Assembly (NCBI RefSeq): GCF_023856365.1
Contig: NW_026042438.1
Location: 62,001 to 126,000, forward strand
DNA length: 64,000 nucleotides
Direction: 5' to 3'
Origin: Brienomyrus brachyistius
Lineage: Eukaryota > Chordata > Actinopteri > Osteoglossiformes > Mormyridae
Below, piece by piece: positions 38,201 to 52,200 of the stretch; the first letter of the stretch is position 1, and each line of letters begins with the position of its first letter. Both the position numbers and the translations under genes were made by a program. The notes under the pieces were generated by a model. The model ran no database searches. It saw only the letters and a program-made list of their open reading frames with translations, and was not told the DNA's origin.

Positions 38201-41200
38201 CAAAGCAGCAGCACGACACTGACAAAGCAGCAGCACGACACTGACAAAGCAGCAGCACGACACTGACAAAGCAGCAGCACCCTGACAAAGCAGCAGCACC
38301 CTGACAAAGCAGCAGCACCCTGACAAAGCAGCAGCACCCTGACAAAGCAGCAGCACCCTGACAAAGCAGCAGCACCCTGACAAAGCAGCAGCACCCTGAC
38401 AAAGCAGCAGCACCCTGACAAAGCAGCAGCAGCCTGACAAACCAGCAGCAGCCTGACAAACCAGCAGCAGCCTGACAAACCAGCAGCAGCCTGACAAACC
38501 AGCAGCAGCCTGACAAACCAGCAGCAGCCTGACAAACCAGCAGCAGCCTGACAAACCAGCAGCAGCCTGACAAACCAGCAGCAGCCTGACAAACCAGCAG
38601 CAGCCTGACAAAGCAGCAGCCTGACAAAGCAGCAGCCTGACAAAGCAGCAGCCTGACAAAGCAGCAGCCTGACAAAGCAGCAGCCTGACAAAGCAGCAGC
38701 CTGACAAACCAGCAGCAGCCTGACACTGACAAACAAGCAGCAGCCTGACACTGACAAACAAGCAGCACCCTGACAAACCAGCACCAGCCTGACAAAGCAG
38801 CAGCCTGACAAAGCAGCAGCCTGACAAAGCAGCAGCCTGACAAAGCAGCAGCCTGACAAAGCAGCAGCCTGACAAAGCAGCAGCCTGACAAACAAGCAGC
38901 ACGACACTGACAAACAAGCAGCACCCTGACACTGACAAACAAGCAGCACCCTGACACTGACAAACAAGCAGCACCCTGACAAAGACAAACAAGCAGCACC
39001 CTGACAAAGACAAACAAGCAGCACCCTGACAAAGCAGCAGCAGCCTGACACTGACAAAGCAGCAGCAGCCTGACACTGACAAACCAGCACCAGCCTGACA
39101 AACCAGCACCAGCCTGACAAACCAGCAGCAGCCTGACCCTGACAAACCAGCAGCAGCCTGACCCTGACAAACCAGCAGCAGCCTGACCCTGACAAACCAG
39201 CAGCAGCCTGACCCTGACAAACCAGCAGCAGCCTGACCCTGACAAACCAGCAGCAGCCTGACCCTGACAAACCAGCAGCAGCCTGACCCTGACAAACCAG
39301 CAGCAGCCTGACCCTGACAAACCAGCAGCAGCCTGACCCTGACAAACCAGCAGCAGCCTGACCCTGACAAAGCAGCACCAGCCTGACAAAGCAGCACCAG
39401 CCTGACAAAGCAGCACCAGCCTGACAAAGCAGCACCAGCCTGACAAAGCAGCACCAGCCTGACACTGACAAAGCAGCACCAGCCTGACACTGACAAAGCA
39501 GCACCAGCCTGACACTGACAAAGCAGCACCAGCCTGACACTGACAAAGCAGCAGCAGCCTGACACTGACAAACAAGCAGCACCCTGACACTGACAAACAA
39601 GCAGCACCCTGACACTGACAAACAAGCAGCACCCTGACAAAGCAGCCTGACCCTGACAAACCAGCAGCAGCCTGACCCTGACAAACCAGCAGCAGCCTGA
39701 CCCTGACAAACCAGCAGCAGCCTGACCCTGACAAACCAGCAGCAGCCTGACCCTGACAAACCAGCAGCAGCCTGACCCTGACAAACCAGCAGCAGCCTGA
39801 CCCTGACAAACCAGCAGCAGCCTGACCCTGACTAACCAGCAGCAGCCTGACCCTGACTAACCAGCAGCAGCCTGACCCTGACTAACCAGCAGCAGCCTGA
39901 CCCTGACTAACCAGCAGCAGCCTGACCCTGACAAACCAGCAGCAGCCTGACCCTGACAAACCAGCAGCAGCCTGACAAACCAGCAGCAGCCTGACAAAGC
40001 AGCAGCAGCCTGACAAAGCAGCAGCAGCCTGACAAAGCAGCAGCAGCCTGACAAAGCAGCAGCAGCCTGACAAAGCAGCAGCAGCCTGACAAAGCAGCAG
40101 CAGCCTGACAAAGCAGCAGCAGCCTGACAAAGCAGCAGCAGCCTGACAAAGCAGCAGCAGCCTGACACTGACAAAGCAGCAGCAGCCTGACACTGACAAA
40201 GCAGCAGCAGCCTGACACTGACAAAGCAGCAGCAGCCTGACACTGACAAAGCAGCAGCAGCCTGACACTGACAAAGCAGCAGCAGCCTGACACTGACAAA
40301 GCAGCAGCAGCCTGACACTGACAAAGCAGCAGCAGCCTGACACTGACAAAGCAGCAGCAGCCTGACACTGACAAAGCAGCAGCAGCCTGACACTGACAAA
40401 GCAGCAGCAGCCTGACACTGACAAACCAGCAGCAGCCTGACACTGACAAACCAGCAGCAGCCTGACCCTGACAAACCAGCAGCAGCCTGACCCTGACAAA
40501 CCAGCAGCAGCCTGACAAAGCAGCAGCAGCCTGACAAAGCAGCAGCAGCCTGACAAACCAGCAGCAGCCTGACAAACCAGCAGCAGCCTGACACTGACAA
40601 ACCAGCAGCAGCCTGACACTGACAAACCAGCAGCAGCCTGACACTGACAAACCAGCAGCAGCCTGACAAACCAGCAGCAGCCTGACAAAGCAGCAGCAGC
40701 CTGACAAAGCAGCAGCAGCCTGACAAAGCAGCAGCACGACACTGACAAAGCAGCAGCACGACACTGACAAAGCAGCAGCACGACACTGACAAAGCAGCAG
40801 CACGACACTGACAAAGCAGCAGCACGACACTGACAAAGCAGCAGCACGACACTGACAAAGCAGCAGCACGACACTGACAAAGCAGCAGCACGACACTGAC
40901 AAAGCAGCAGCACCCTGACAAAGCAGCAGCACCCTGACAAAGCAGCAGCACCCTGACACTGACAAAGCAGCAGCACCCTGACACTGACAAAGCAGCAGCA
41001 CCCTGACACTGACAAAGCAGCAGCACCCTGACACTGACAAAGCAGCAGCACCCTGACACTGACAAAGCAGCAGCACCCTGACACTGACAAAGCAGCAGCA
41101 CCCTGACACTGACAAAGCAGCAGCACCCTGACACTGACAAACCAGCAGCAGCCTGACACTGACAAACCAGCAGCAGCCTGACAAACCAGCAGCAGCACCC

Positions 41201-41453
41201 TGACAAACCAGCAGCAGCACCCTGACAAACCAGCAGCAGCACCCTGACAAACCAGCAGCAGCACCCTGACAAACCAGCAGCAGCACCCTGACAAACCAGC
41301 AGCAGCACCCTGACAAACAAGCAGCACCCTGACACTGACAAACAAGCAGCACCCTGACACTGACAAACAAGCAGCACCCTGACACTGACAAACAAGCAGC
41401 ACCCTGACACTGACAAACAAGCAGCAGCCTGACACTGACAAACCAGCAGCAGC

Positions 41454-41947
41454 CTGACAAACCAGCAGCAGCCTGACAAACCAGCAGCAGCCTGACAAAC
41501 CAGCAGCAGCCTGACAAACCAGCAGCAGCCTGACAAACCAGCAGCAGCCTGACAAACCAGCAGCAGCCTGACAAACCAGCAGCAGCCTGACAAACCAGCA
41601 GCAGCCTGACAAACCAGCAGCAGCCTGACAAACCAGCAGCAGCCTGACAAACCAGCAGCAGCCTGACAAACCAGCAGCAGCCTGACAAACCAGCAGCAGC
41701 CTGACAAACCAGCAGCAGCCTGACAAACCAGCAGCAGCCTGACAAACCAGCAGCAGCCTGACAAACCAGCAGCAGCCTGACAAACCAGCAGCAGCCTGAC
41801 AAACCAGCAGCAGCCTGACAAACCAGCAGCAGCCTGACAAACCAGCAGCAGCCTGACAAACCAGCAGCAGCCTGACAAACCAGCAGCAGCCTGACAAACC
41901 AGCAGCAGCCTGACAAACCAGCAGCAGCCTGACAAACCAGCAGCAGC
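41454..41947 (+). repeat. Array block: 26 copies of 19-bp AAAC unit
   Basis: CTGACAAACCAGCAGCAGC repeated 26 times; the span is exactly 26 x 19. Confidence 0.85.
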
Positions 41948-44900
41948 CTGACAAAGCAGCAGCCTGACAAAGCAGCAGCCTGACAAAGCAGCAGCCTGAC
42001 AAAGCAGCAGCCTGACAAAGCAGCAGCCTGACAAAGCAGCAGCACGACCCTGACAAACCAGCAGCCTGACAAAGCAGCAGCCTGACAAAGCAGCAGCCTG
42101 ACAAAGCAGCAGCCTGACAAAGCAGCAGCCTGACAAAGCAGCAGCCTGACAAAGCAGCAGCCTGACAAAGCAGCAGCCTGACAAAGCAGCAGCCTGACAA
42201 AGCAGCAGCCTGACAAAGCAGCAGCCTGACAAAGCAGCAGCCTGACAAAGCAGCAGCCTGACAAAGCAGCAGCCTGACAAAGCAGCACCCTGACAAAGCA
42301 GCAGCAGCCTGACAAAGCAGCAGCCTGACAAAGCAGCAGCAGCCTGACAAACCAGCAGCAGCCTGACAAACCAGCAGCAGCCTGACAAACCAGCAGCAGC
42401 CTGACAAACCAGCAGCAGCCTGACAAACCAGCAGCAGCCTGACAAACCAGCAGCAGCCTGACAAACCAGCATCAGCCTGACAAACCAGCAGCAGCCTGAC
42501 AAACCAGCAGCAGCCTGACAAACCAGCAGCAGCCTGACACTGACAAACAAGCAGCAGCCTGACACTGACAAACCAGCAGCAGCCTGACACTGACAAACCA
42601 GCAGCAGCCTGACACTGACAAACCAGCAGCAGCCTGACACTGACAAACCAGCAGCAGCCTGACACTGACAAACCAGCAGCAGCCTGACACTGACAAACCA
42701 GCAGCAGCCTGACACTGACAAACCAGCAGCAGCCTGACAAAGCAGCAGCAGCCTGACAAAGCAGCAGCAGCCTGACCCTGACAAACCAGCAGCAGCCTGA
42801 CACTGACAAACCAGCAGCAGCCTGACACTGACAAACCAGCAGCAGCCTGACACTGACAAACCAGCAGCAGCCTGACACTGACAAACCAGCAGCAGCCTGA
42901 CCCTGACAAACCAGCAGCAGCCTGACCCTGACAAACCAGCAGCAGCCTGACCCTGACAAACCAGCAGCAGCCTGACAAACCAGCAGCCTGACAAACCAGC
43001 AGCCTGACAAACCAGCAGCCTGACAAACCAGCAGCAGCCTGACACTGACAAACCAGCAGCAGCCTGACACTGACAAACCAGCAGCAGCCTGACACTGACA
43101 AACCAGCAGCAGCCTGACACTGACAAAGCAGCAGCAGCCTGACCCTGACAAAGCAGCAGCAGCCTGACAAAGCAGCAGCACCCTGACAAACCAGCAGCAC
43201 CCTGACAAACCAGCAGCACCCTGACAAACCAGCAGCACCCTGACAAACCAGCAGCACCCTGACAAACAAGCAGCACCCTGACAAACAAGCAGCACCCTGA
43301 CAAACAAGCAGCACCCTGACAAACAAGCAGCAGCCTGACAAACAAGCAGCAGCCTGACAAACCAGCAGCAGCCTGACACTGACAAACCAGCAGCAGCCTG
43401 ACACTGACAAACCAGCAGCAGCCTGACACTGACAAAGCAGCAGCAGCCTGACACTGACAAAGCAGCAGCAGCCTGACACTGACAAAGCAGCAGCAGCCTG
43501 ACACTGACAAAGCAGCAGCAGCCTGACACTGACAAAGCAGCAGCAGCCTGACACTGACAAAGCAGCAGCACGACACTGACAAACAAGCAGCACCCTGACA
43601 AACAAGCAGCACCCTGACAAACAAGCAGCACCCTGACAAACAAGCAGCAGCCTGACAAACCAGCAGCAGCCTGACAAACCAGCAGCAGCCTGACAAACCA
43701 GCAGCAGCCTGACAAACCAGCAGCAGCCTGACACTGACAAACCAGCAGCAGCCTGACACTGACAAACCAGCAGCAGCCTGACAAACCAGCAGCAGCCTGA
43801 CAAACCAGCAGCAGCCTGACAAACCAGCAGCAGCCTGACAAACCAGCAGCAGCCTGACAAACCAGCAGCAGCCTGACAAACCAGCAGCAGCCTGACAAAC
43901 CAGCAGCAGCCTGACAAACCAGCAGCAGCCTGACAAACCAGCAGCAGCCTGACAAACCAGCAGCAGCCTGACAAACCAGCAGCAGCCTGACAAACCAGCA
44001 GCAGCCTGACAAACCAGCAGCAGCCTGACAAACCAGCAGCAGCCTGACAAACCAGCAGCAGCCTGACAAACCAGCAGCAGCCTGACAAACCAGCAGCAGC
44101 CTGACAAACCAGCAGCAGCCTGACAAACCAGCAGCACCCTGACAAACCAGCAGCACCCTGACAAACCAGCAGCACCCTGACAAACAAGCAGCACCCTGAC
44201 AAACAAGCAGCACCCTGACAAACAAGCAGCAGCCTGACAAACCAGCAGCAGCCTGACAAACCAGCAGCAGCCTGACAAACCAGCAGCAGCCTGACAAACC
44301 AGCAGCAGCCTGACAAACCAGCAGCAGCCTGACAAACAAGCAGCACCCTGACAAACAAGCAGCACCCTGACAAACAAGCAGCACCCTGACAAACAAGCAG
44401 CACCCTGACAAAGCAGCAGCCTGACACTGACAAAGCAGCAGCCTGACACTGACAAAGCAGCAGCCTGACACTGACAAAGCAGCAGCCTGACAAAGCAGCA
44501 GCCTGACAAAGCAGCAGCCTGACAAAGCAGCAGCCTGACAAAGCAGCACCCTGACAAAGCAGCAGCAGCCTGACACTGACAAAGCAGCAGCAGCCTGACA
44601 CTGACAAAGCAGCAGCAGCCTGACACTGACAAACCAGCAGCACCCTGACAAACCAGCAGCACCCTGACACTGACAAAGCAGCAGCCTGACCCTGACAAAG
44701 CAGCAGCCTGACCCTGACAAACCAGCACCCTGACACTGACAAACCAGCAGCCTGACACTGACAAACCAGCAGCCTGACACTGACAAACCAGCAGCCTGAC
44801 AAACAAGCAGCACCCTGACACTGACAAAGCAGCAGCAGCCTGACAAAGCAGCAGCAGCCTGACAAAGCAGCAGCAGCCTGACAAAGCAGCAGCAGCCTGA

Positions 44901-47540
44901 CAAAGCAGCACCCTGACAAAGCAGCACCCTGACAAAGCAGCAGCACCCTGACAAAGCAGCAGCACCCTGACAAAGCAGCAGCCCCCTGACAAAGCAGCAG
45001 CCCCCTGACAAAGCAGCAGCCCCCTGACAAAGCAGCAGCCTGACAAAGCAGCAGCCTGACAAAGCAGCAGCAGCCTGACACTGACAAACCAGCAGCACCC
45101 TGACAAACCAGCAGCACCCTGACACTGACAAAGCAGCAGCCTGACCCTGACAAAGCAGCAGCCTGACACTGACAAAGCAGCAGCCTGACACTGACAAACC
45201 AGCAGCCTGACAAAGCAGCAGCCTGACAAAGCAGCAGCCTGACAAAGCAGCAGCCTGACACTGACAAAGCAGCAGCCTGACACTGACAAAGCAGCAGCCT
45301 GACACTGACAAAGCAGCAGCCTGACACTGACAAAGCAGCAGCCTGACAAAGCAGCAGCCTGACAAAGCAGCAGCCTGACAAAGCAGCAGCCTGACAAAGC
45401 AGCAGCCTGACAAAGCAGCAGCCTGACAAAGCAGCAGCCTGACCCTGACAAACCAGCAGCAGCCTGACCCTGACAAACCAGCAGCAGCCTGACCCTGACA
45501 AACCAGCAGCAGCCTGACCCTGACAAACCAGCAGCAGCCTGACCCTGACAAACCAGCAGCAGCCTGACACTGACAAACCAGCAGCAGCCTGACAAACCAG
45601 CAGCAGCCTGACAAACCAGCAGCAGCCTGACAAACCAGCAGCAGCCTGACAAAGCAGCAGCACCCTGACAAAGCAGCAGCACCCTGACAAAGCAGCAGCA
45701 CCCTGACAAAGCAGCAGCACCCTGACAAAGCAGCAGCCTGACCCTGACAAAGCAGCAGCCTGACCCTGACACTGACAAAGCAGCAGCCTGACCCTGACAC
45801 TGACAAAGCAGCAGCCTGACCCTGACACTGACAAAGCAGCAGCCTGACCCTGACACTGACAAAGCAGCAGCCTGACCCTGACACTGACAAAGCAGCAGCC
45901 TGACCCTGACAAACCAGCACCAGCCTGACAAACCAGCAGCAGCCTGACAAACCAGCAGCAGCCTGACAAACCAGCAGCAGCCTGACAAACCAGCAGCAGC
46001 CTGACAAACCAGCAGCAGCCTGACAAACCAGCACCCGCCTGACAAACCAGCACCCGCCTGACAAACCAGCAGCAGCCTGACAAACCAGCAGCAGCCTGAC
46101 AAACCAGCAGCAGCCTGACAAACCAGCAGCAGCCTGACAAACCAGCAGCAGCCTGACAAACCAGCAGCAGCCTGACAAACCAGCAGCAGCCTGACAAACC
46201 AGCAGCAGCCTGACACTGACAAACCAGCAGCAGCCTGACACTGACAAACCAGCAGCAGCCTGACACTGACAAACCAGCAGCAGCCTGACACTGACAAACC
46301 AGCAGCAGCCTGACAAACCAGCAGCAGCCTGACAAACCAGCAGCAGCCTGACAAACCAGCAGCAGCCTGACAAACCAGCAGCAGCCTGACAAACCAGCAG
46401 CCTCAGCCTGACAAACCAGCAGCCTCAGCCTGACAAACCAGCAGCCTCAGCCTGACAAAGCAGCAGCCTGACAAAGCAGCAGCCTGACAAAGCAGCAGCC
46501 TGACAAAGCAGCAGCCTGACAAAGCAGCAGCCTGACAAAGCAGCAGCCTGACAAAGCAGCAGCCTGACAAAGCAGCAGCCTGACAAAGCAGCAGCCTGAC
46601 AAAGCAGCAGCCTGACAAAGCAGCAGCCTGACAAAGCAGCAGCCTGACACTGACAAAGCAGCAGCCTGACACTGACAAAGCAGCAGCCTGACACTGACAA
46701 AGCAGCAGCCTGACAAAGCAGCAGCCTGACAAAGCAGCAGCCTGACAAAGCAGCAGCCTGACAAAGCAGCAGCCTGACAAAGCAGCAGCCTGACAAAGCA
46801 GCAGCCTGACAAAGCAGCAGCCTGACAAAGCAGCAGCCTGACAAAGCAGCAGCCTGACAAAGCAGCAGCCTGACAAAGCAGCAGCCTGACAAAGCAGCAG
46901 CCTGACAAAGCAGCAGCCTGACAAAGCAGCAGCCTGACCCTGACAAAGCAGCAGCCTGACACTGACAAAGCAGCAGCAGCCTGACACTGACAAAGCAGCA
47001 GCAGCCTGACACTGACAAAGCAGCAGCAGCCTGACACTGACAAAGCAGCAGCAGCCTGACACTGACAAACCAGCAGCAGCCTGACACTGACAAACCAGCA
47101 GCAGCCTGACACTGACAAACCAGCAGCAGCCTGACACTGACAAACCAGCAGCAGCCTGACACTGACAAACCAGCAGCAGCCTGACAAACCAGCAGCAGCC
47201 TGACAAACCAGCAGCAGCCTGACAAACCAGCAGCAGCCTGACAAACCAGCAGCAGCCTGACAAACCAGCAGCAGCCTGACAAACCAGCAGCAGCCTGACC
47301 CTGACAAACCAGCAGCAGCCTGACACTGACAAACCAGCAGCAGCCTGACACTGACAAACCAGCAGCAGCCTGACAAACCAGCAGCAGCCTGACAAACCAG
47401 CAGCAGCCTGACAAACCAGCAGCAGCCTGACAAACCAGCAGCAGCCTGACAAACCAGCAGCAGCCTGACAAACCAGCAGCAGCCTGACAAACCAGCAGCA
47501 GCCTGACAAACCAGCAGCAGCCTGACAAACCAGCAGCAGC

Positions 47541-48306
47541 CTGACACTGACAAACCACCAGCAGCAGCCTGACACTGACAAACCACCAGCAGCAGCCTGA
47601 CACTGACAAACCACCAGCAGCAGCCTGACAAACCACCAGCAGCAGCCTGACAAACCACCAGCAGCAGCCTGACAAACCACCAGCAGCAGCCTGACAAACC
47701 ACCAGCAGCAGCCTGACAAACCACCAGCAGCAGCCTGACAAACCACCAGCAGCAGCCTGACAAACCACCAGCAGCAGCCTGACAAACCACCAGCAGCAGC
47801 CTGACAAACCACCAGCAGCAGCCTGACAAACCACCAGCAGCAGCCTGACAAACCACCAGCAGCAGCCTGACAAACCACCAGCAGCAGCCTGACAAACCAC
47901 CAGCAGCAGCCTGACAAACCACCAGCAGCAGCCTGACAAACCACCAGCAGCAGCCTGACAAACCACCAGCAGCAGCCTGACAAACCACCAGCAGCAGCCT
48001 GACAAACCACCAGCAGCACCCTGACAAACCACCAGCAGCACCCTGACAAACCACCAGCAGCACCCTGACAAACCACCAGCAGCACCCTGACAAACCACCA
48101 GCAGCACCCTGACAAACCACCAGCAGCACCCTGACAAACCACCAGCAGCACCCTGACAAACCACCAGCAGCACCCTGACAAACCACCAGCAGCACCCTGA
48201 CAAACCACCAGCAGCACCCTGACAAACCACCAGCAGCACCCTGACAAACCACCAGCAGCACCCTGACAAACCACCAGCAGCACCCTGACAAACCACCAGC
48301 AGCACC
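47541..48306 (+). repeat. Array block: units with an extra CAC (ACCACCAG)
   Basis: Three 28-bp units (from 47541) are followed by 31 units of 22 bp (47625-48306), all carrying AAACCACCAGCAGCA instead of AAACCAGCAGCA. The first 17 or so end in CAGC and the last 14 in CACC. I saw the long ACCACCAGCAGC run only here. Confidence 0.85.
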
Positions 48307-48816
48307 CTGACAAACCAGCAGCACCCTGACAAACCAGCAGCACCCTGACAAACCAGCAGCACCCTGACAAACCAGCAGCACCCTGACAAACCAGCAGCAC
48401 CCTGACAAACCAGCAGCACCCTGACAAACAAGCAGCACCCTGACAAACAAGCAGCACCCTGACAAACAAGCAGCACCCTGACAAACAAGCAGCACCCTGA
48501 CAAACAAGCAGCAGCCTGACACACCAGCAGCAGCCTGACACACCAGCAGCAGCCTGACAAACCAGCAGCAGCCTGACAAACCAGCAGCAGCCTGACCCTG
48601 ACAAACCAGCAGCAGCCTGACACTGACAAACCAGCAGCAGCCTGACACTGACAAACCAGCAGCAGCCTGACACTGACAAACCAGCAGCAGCCTGACACTG
48701 ACAAACCAGCAGCAGCCTGACACTGACAAACAAGCAGCAGCCTGACACTGACAAACAAGCAGCAGCCTGACACTGACAAACCAGCACCCGCCTGACACTG
48801 ACAAACCAGCACCCGC

Positions 48817-49291
48817 CTGACCCTGACAAACCAGCAGCAGCCTGACCCTGACAAACCAGCAGCAGCCTGACCCTGACAAACCAGCAGCAGCCTGACCCTG
48901 ACAAACCAGCAGCAGCCTGACCCTGACAAACCAGCAGCAGCCTGACCCTGACAAACCAGCAGCAGCCTGACCCTGACAAACCAGCAGCAGCCTGACCCTG
49001 ACAAACCAGCAGCAGCCTGACCCTGACAAACCAGCAGCAGCCTGACCCTGACAAACCAGCAGCAGCCTGACCCTGACAAACCAGCAGCAGCCTGACCCTG
49101 ACAAACCAGCAGCAGCCTGACCCTGACAAACCAGCAGCAGCCTGACCCTGACAAACCAGCAGCAGCCTGACCCTGACAAACCAGCAGCAGCCTGACCCTG
49201 ACAAACCAGCAGCAGCCTGACCCTGACAAACCAGCAGCAGCCTGACCCTGACAAACCAGCAGCAGCCTGACCCTGACAAACCAGCAGCAGC
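48817..49291 (+). repeat. Array block: 19 copies of a 25-bp CTGACC variant
   Basis: Same unit as the block at 13796-14170, about 35 kb away; the span is exactly 19 x 25. Confidence 0.85.
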
Positions 49292-52200
49292 CTGACAAAC
49301 CAGCAGCAGCCTGACAAAGCAGCAGCCTGACAAAGCAGCAGCCTGACAAAGCAGCAGCCTGACAAAGCAGCACCCTGACACTGACAAAGCAGCAGCACCC
49401 TGACACTGACAAAGCAGCAGCACCCTGACACTGACAAAGCAGCAGCACCCTGACACTGACAAAGCAGCAGCACCCTGACACTGACAAAGCAGCAGCACCC
49501 TGACACTGACAAAGCAGCAGCACCCTGACACTGACAAAGCAGCAGCACCCTGACACTGACAAAGCAGCAGCACCCTGACACTGACAAAGCAGCAGCACCC
49601 TGACACTGACAAAGCAGCAGCACCCTGACACTGACAAAGCAGCAGCAGCCTGACACTGACAAACCAGCAGCACCCTGACACTGACAAACAAGCAGCACCC
49701 TGACAAAGCAGCACCCTGACAAACCAGCAGCAGCCTGACCCTGACAAACCAGCAGCCGCCTGACCCTGACAAACCAGCACCCTGACAAACAAGCAGCAGC
49801 CTGACAAAGCAGCAGCCTGACAAAGCAGCAGCCTGACAAAGCAGCAGCCTGACAAAGCAGCAGCCTGACAAACAAGCAGCACGACACTGACAAACAAGCA
49901 GCACGACACTGACAAACAAGCAGCACCCTGACACTGACAAACAAGCAGCACCCTGACACTGACAAACAAGCAGCACCCTGACACTGACAAACAAGCAGCA
50001 CCCTGACAAAGCAGCAGCAGCCTGACAAAGCAGCAGCAGCCTGACAAAGCAGCAGCAGCCTGACACTGACAAAGCAGCACCAGCCTGACACTGACAAAGC
50101 AGCACCAGCCTGACAAAGCAGCAGCAGCCTGACACTGACAAAGCAGCAGCAGCCTGACACTGACAAAGCAGCAGCAGCCTGACACTGACAAAGCAGCAGC
50201 AGCCTGACACTGACAAACAAGCAGCACCCTGACAAACCAGCAGCAGCCTGACAAACCAGCAGCAGCCTGACAAACCAGCAGCAGCCTGACAAACCAGCAG
50301 CAGCCTGACAAACCAGCAGCAGCCTGACAAACCAGCAGCAGCCTGACCCTGACAAACCAGCAGCAGCCTGACCCTGACAAACCAGCAGCAGCCTGACCCT
50401 GACAAACCAGCAGCAGCCTGACCCTGACAAACCAGCAGCAGCCTGACCCTGACAAACCAGCAGCAGCCTGACCCTGACAAACCAGCAGCAGCCTGACCCT
50501 GACAAACCAGCAGCAGCCTGACCCTGACAAACCAGCAGCAGCCTGACCCTGACAAAGCAGCAGCAGGCCTGACCCTGACAAACCAGCAGCAGCCTGACAA
50601 ACCAGCAGCAGCCTGACAAACCAGCAGCAGCCTGACAAACCAGCAGCAGCCTGACAAACCAGCAGCAGCCTGACAAACCAGCAGCAGCCTGACAAACCAG
50701 CAGCAGCCTGACACTGACAGACAAACCAGCAGCAGCCTGACAAACCAGCAGCAGCCTGACAAACCAGCAGCAGCCTGACAAACCAGCAGCAGCCTGACAA
50801 ACCAGCAGCAGCCTGACAAACCAGCAGCAGCCTGACAAACCAGCAGCAGCCTGACAAACCAGCAGCAGCCTGACACTGACAAACCAGCAGCAGCCTGACA
50901 CTGACAAAGCAGCAGCCTGACCCTGACAAAGCAGCAGCCTGACAAAGCAGCAGCCTGACAAAGCAGCAGCCTGACAAAGCAGCAGCCTGACAAACCAGCA
51001 CCCTGACAAAGCAGCAGCCTGACAAACCAGCACCCTGACAAAGCAGCAGCCTGACAAACCAGCACCCTGACAAACAAGCAGCAGCCTGACAAACCAGCAC
51101 CCTGACAAACAAGCAGCAGCCTGACACTGACAAAGCAGCACCCTGACAAACAAGCAGCAGCCTGACACTGACAAACCAGCAGCAGCCTGACACTGACAAA
51201 CCAGCAGCAGCCTGACACTGACAAACCAGCAGCAGCCTGACACTGACAGACAAACCAGCAGCAGCCTGACACTGACAGACAAACCAGCAGCAGCCTGACA
51301 CTGACAGACAAACCAGCAGCAGCCTGACAAACCAGCAGCAGCCTGACAAACCAGCAGCAGCCTGACAAACCAGCAGCAGCCTGACAAACCAGCAGCAGCC
51401 TGACAAACCAGCAGCAGCCTGACAAACCAGCAGCAGCCTGACAAACCAGCAGCAGCCTGACAAACCAGCAGCAGCCTGACAAACCAGCAGCAGCCTGACA
51501 AACCAGCAGCAGCCTGACAAACCAGCAGCAGCCTGACAAACCAGCAGCAGCCTGACAAACCAGCAGCAGCCTGACAAACCAGCAGCAGCCTGACAAACCA
51601 GCAGCAGCCTGACAAACCAGCAGCAGCCTGACAAACCAGCAGCAGCCTGACAAACCAGCAGCAGCCTGACAAACCAGCAGCAGCCTGACAAACCAGCAGC
51701 AGCCTGACACTGACAAAGCAGCAGCAGCCTGACACTGACAAAGCAGCAGCAGCCTGACACTGACAAACCAGCAGCAGCCTGACACTGACAAACCAGCAGC
51801 AGCCTGACACTGACAAACCAGCAGCAGCCTGACACTGACAAACCAGCAGCAGCCTGACACTGACAAACCAGCAGCAGCCTGACACTGACAAACCAGCAGC
51901 AGCCTGACACTGACAAACCAGCAGCAGCCTGACACTGACAAACCAGCAGCAGCCTGACACTGACAAACCAGCAGCAGCCTGACACTGACAAAGCAGCAGC
52001 AGCCTGACACTGACAAAGCAGCAGCAGCCTGACCCTGACAAAGCAGCAGCAGCCTGACCCTGACAAAGCAGCAGCAGCCTGACCCTGACAAAGCAGCAGC
52101 AGCCTGACCCTGACAAAGCAGCAGCAGCCTGACCCTGACAAAGCAGCAGCAGCCTGACCCTGACAAAGCAGCAGCACCCTGACAAACCAGCAGCACCCTG

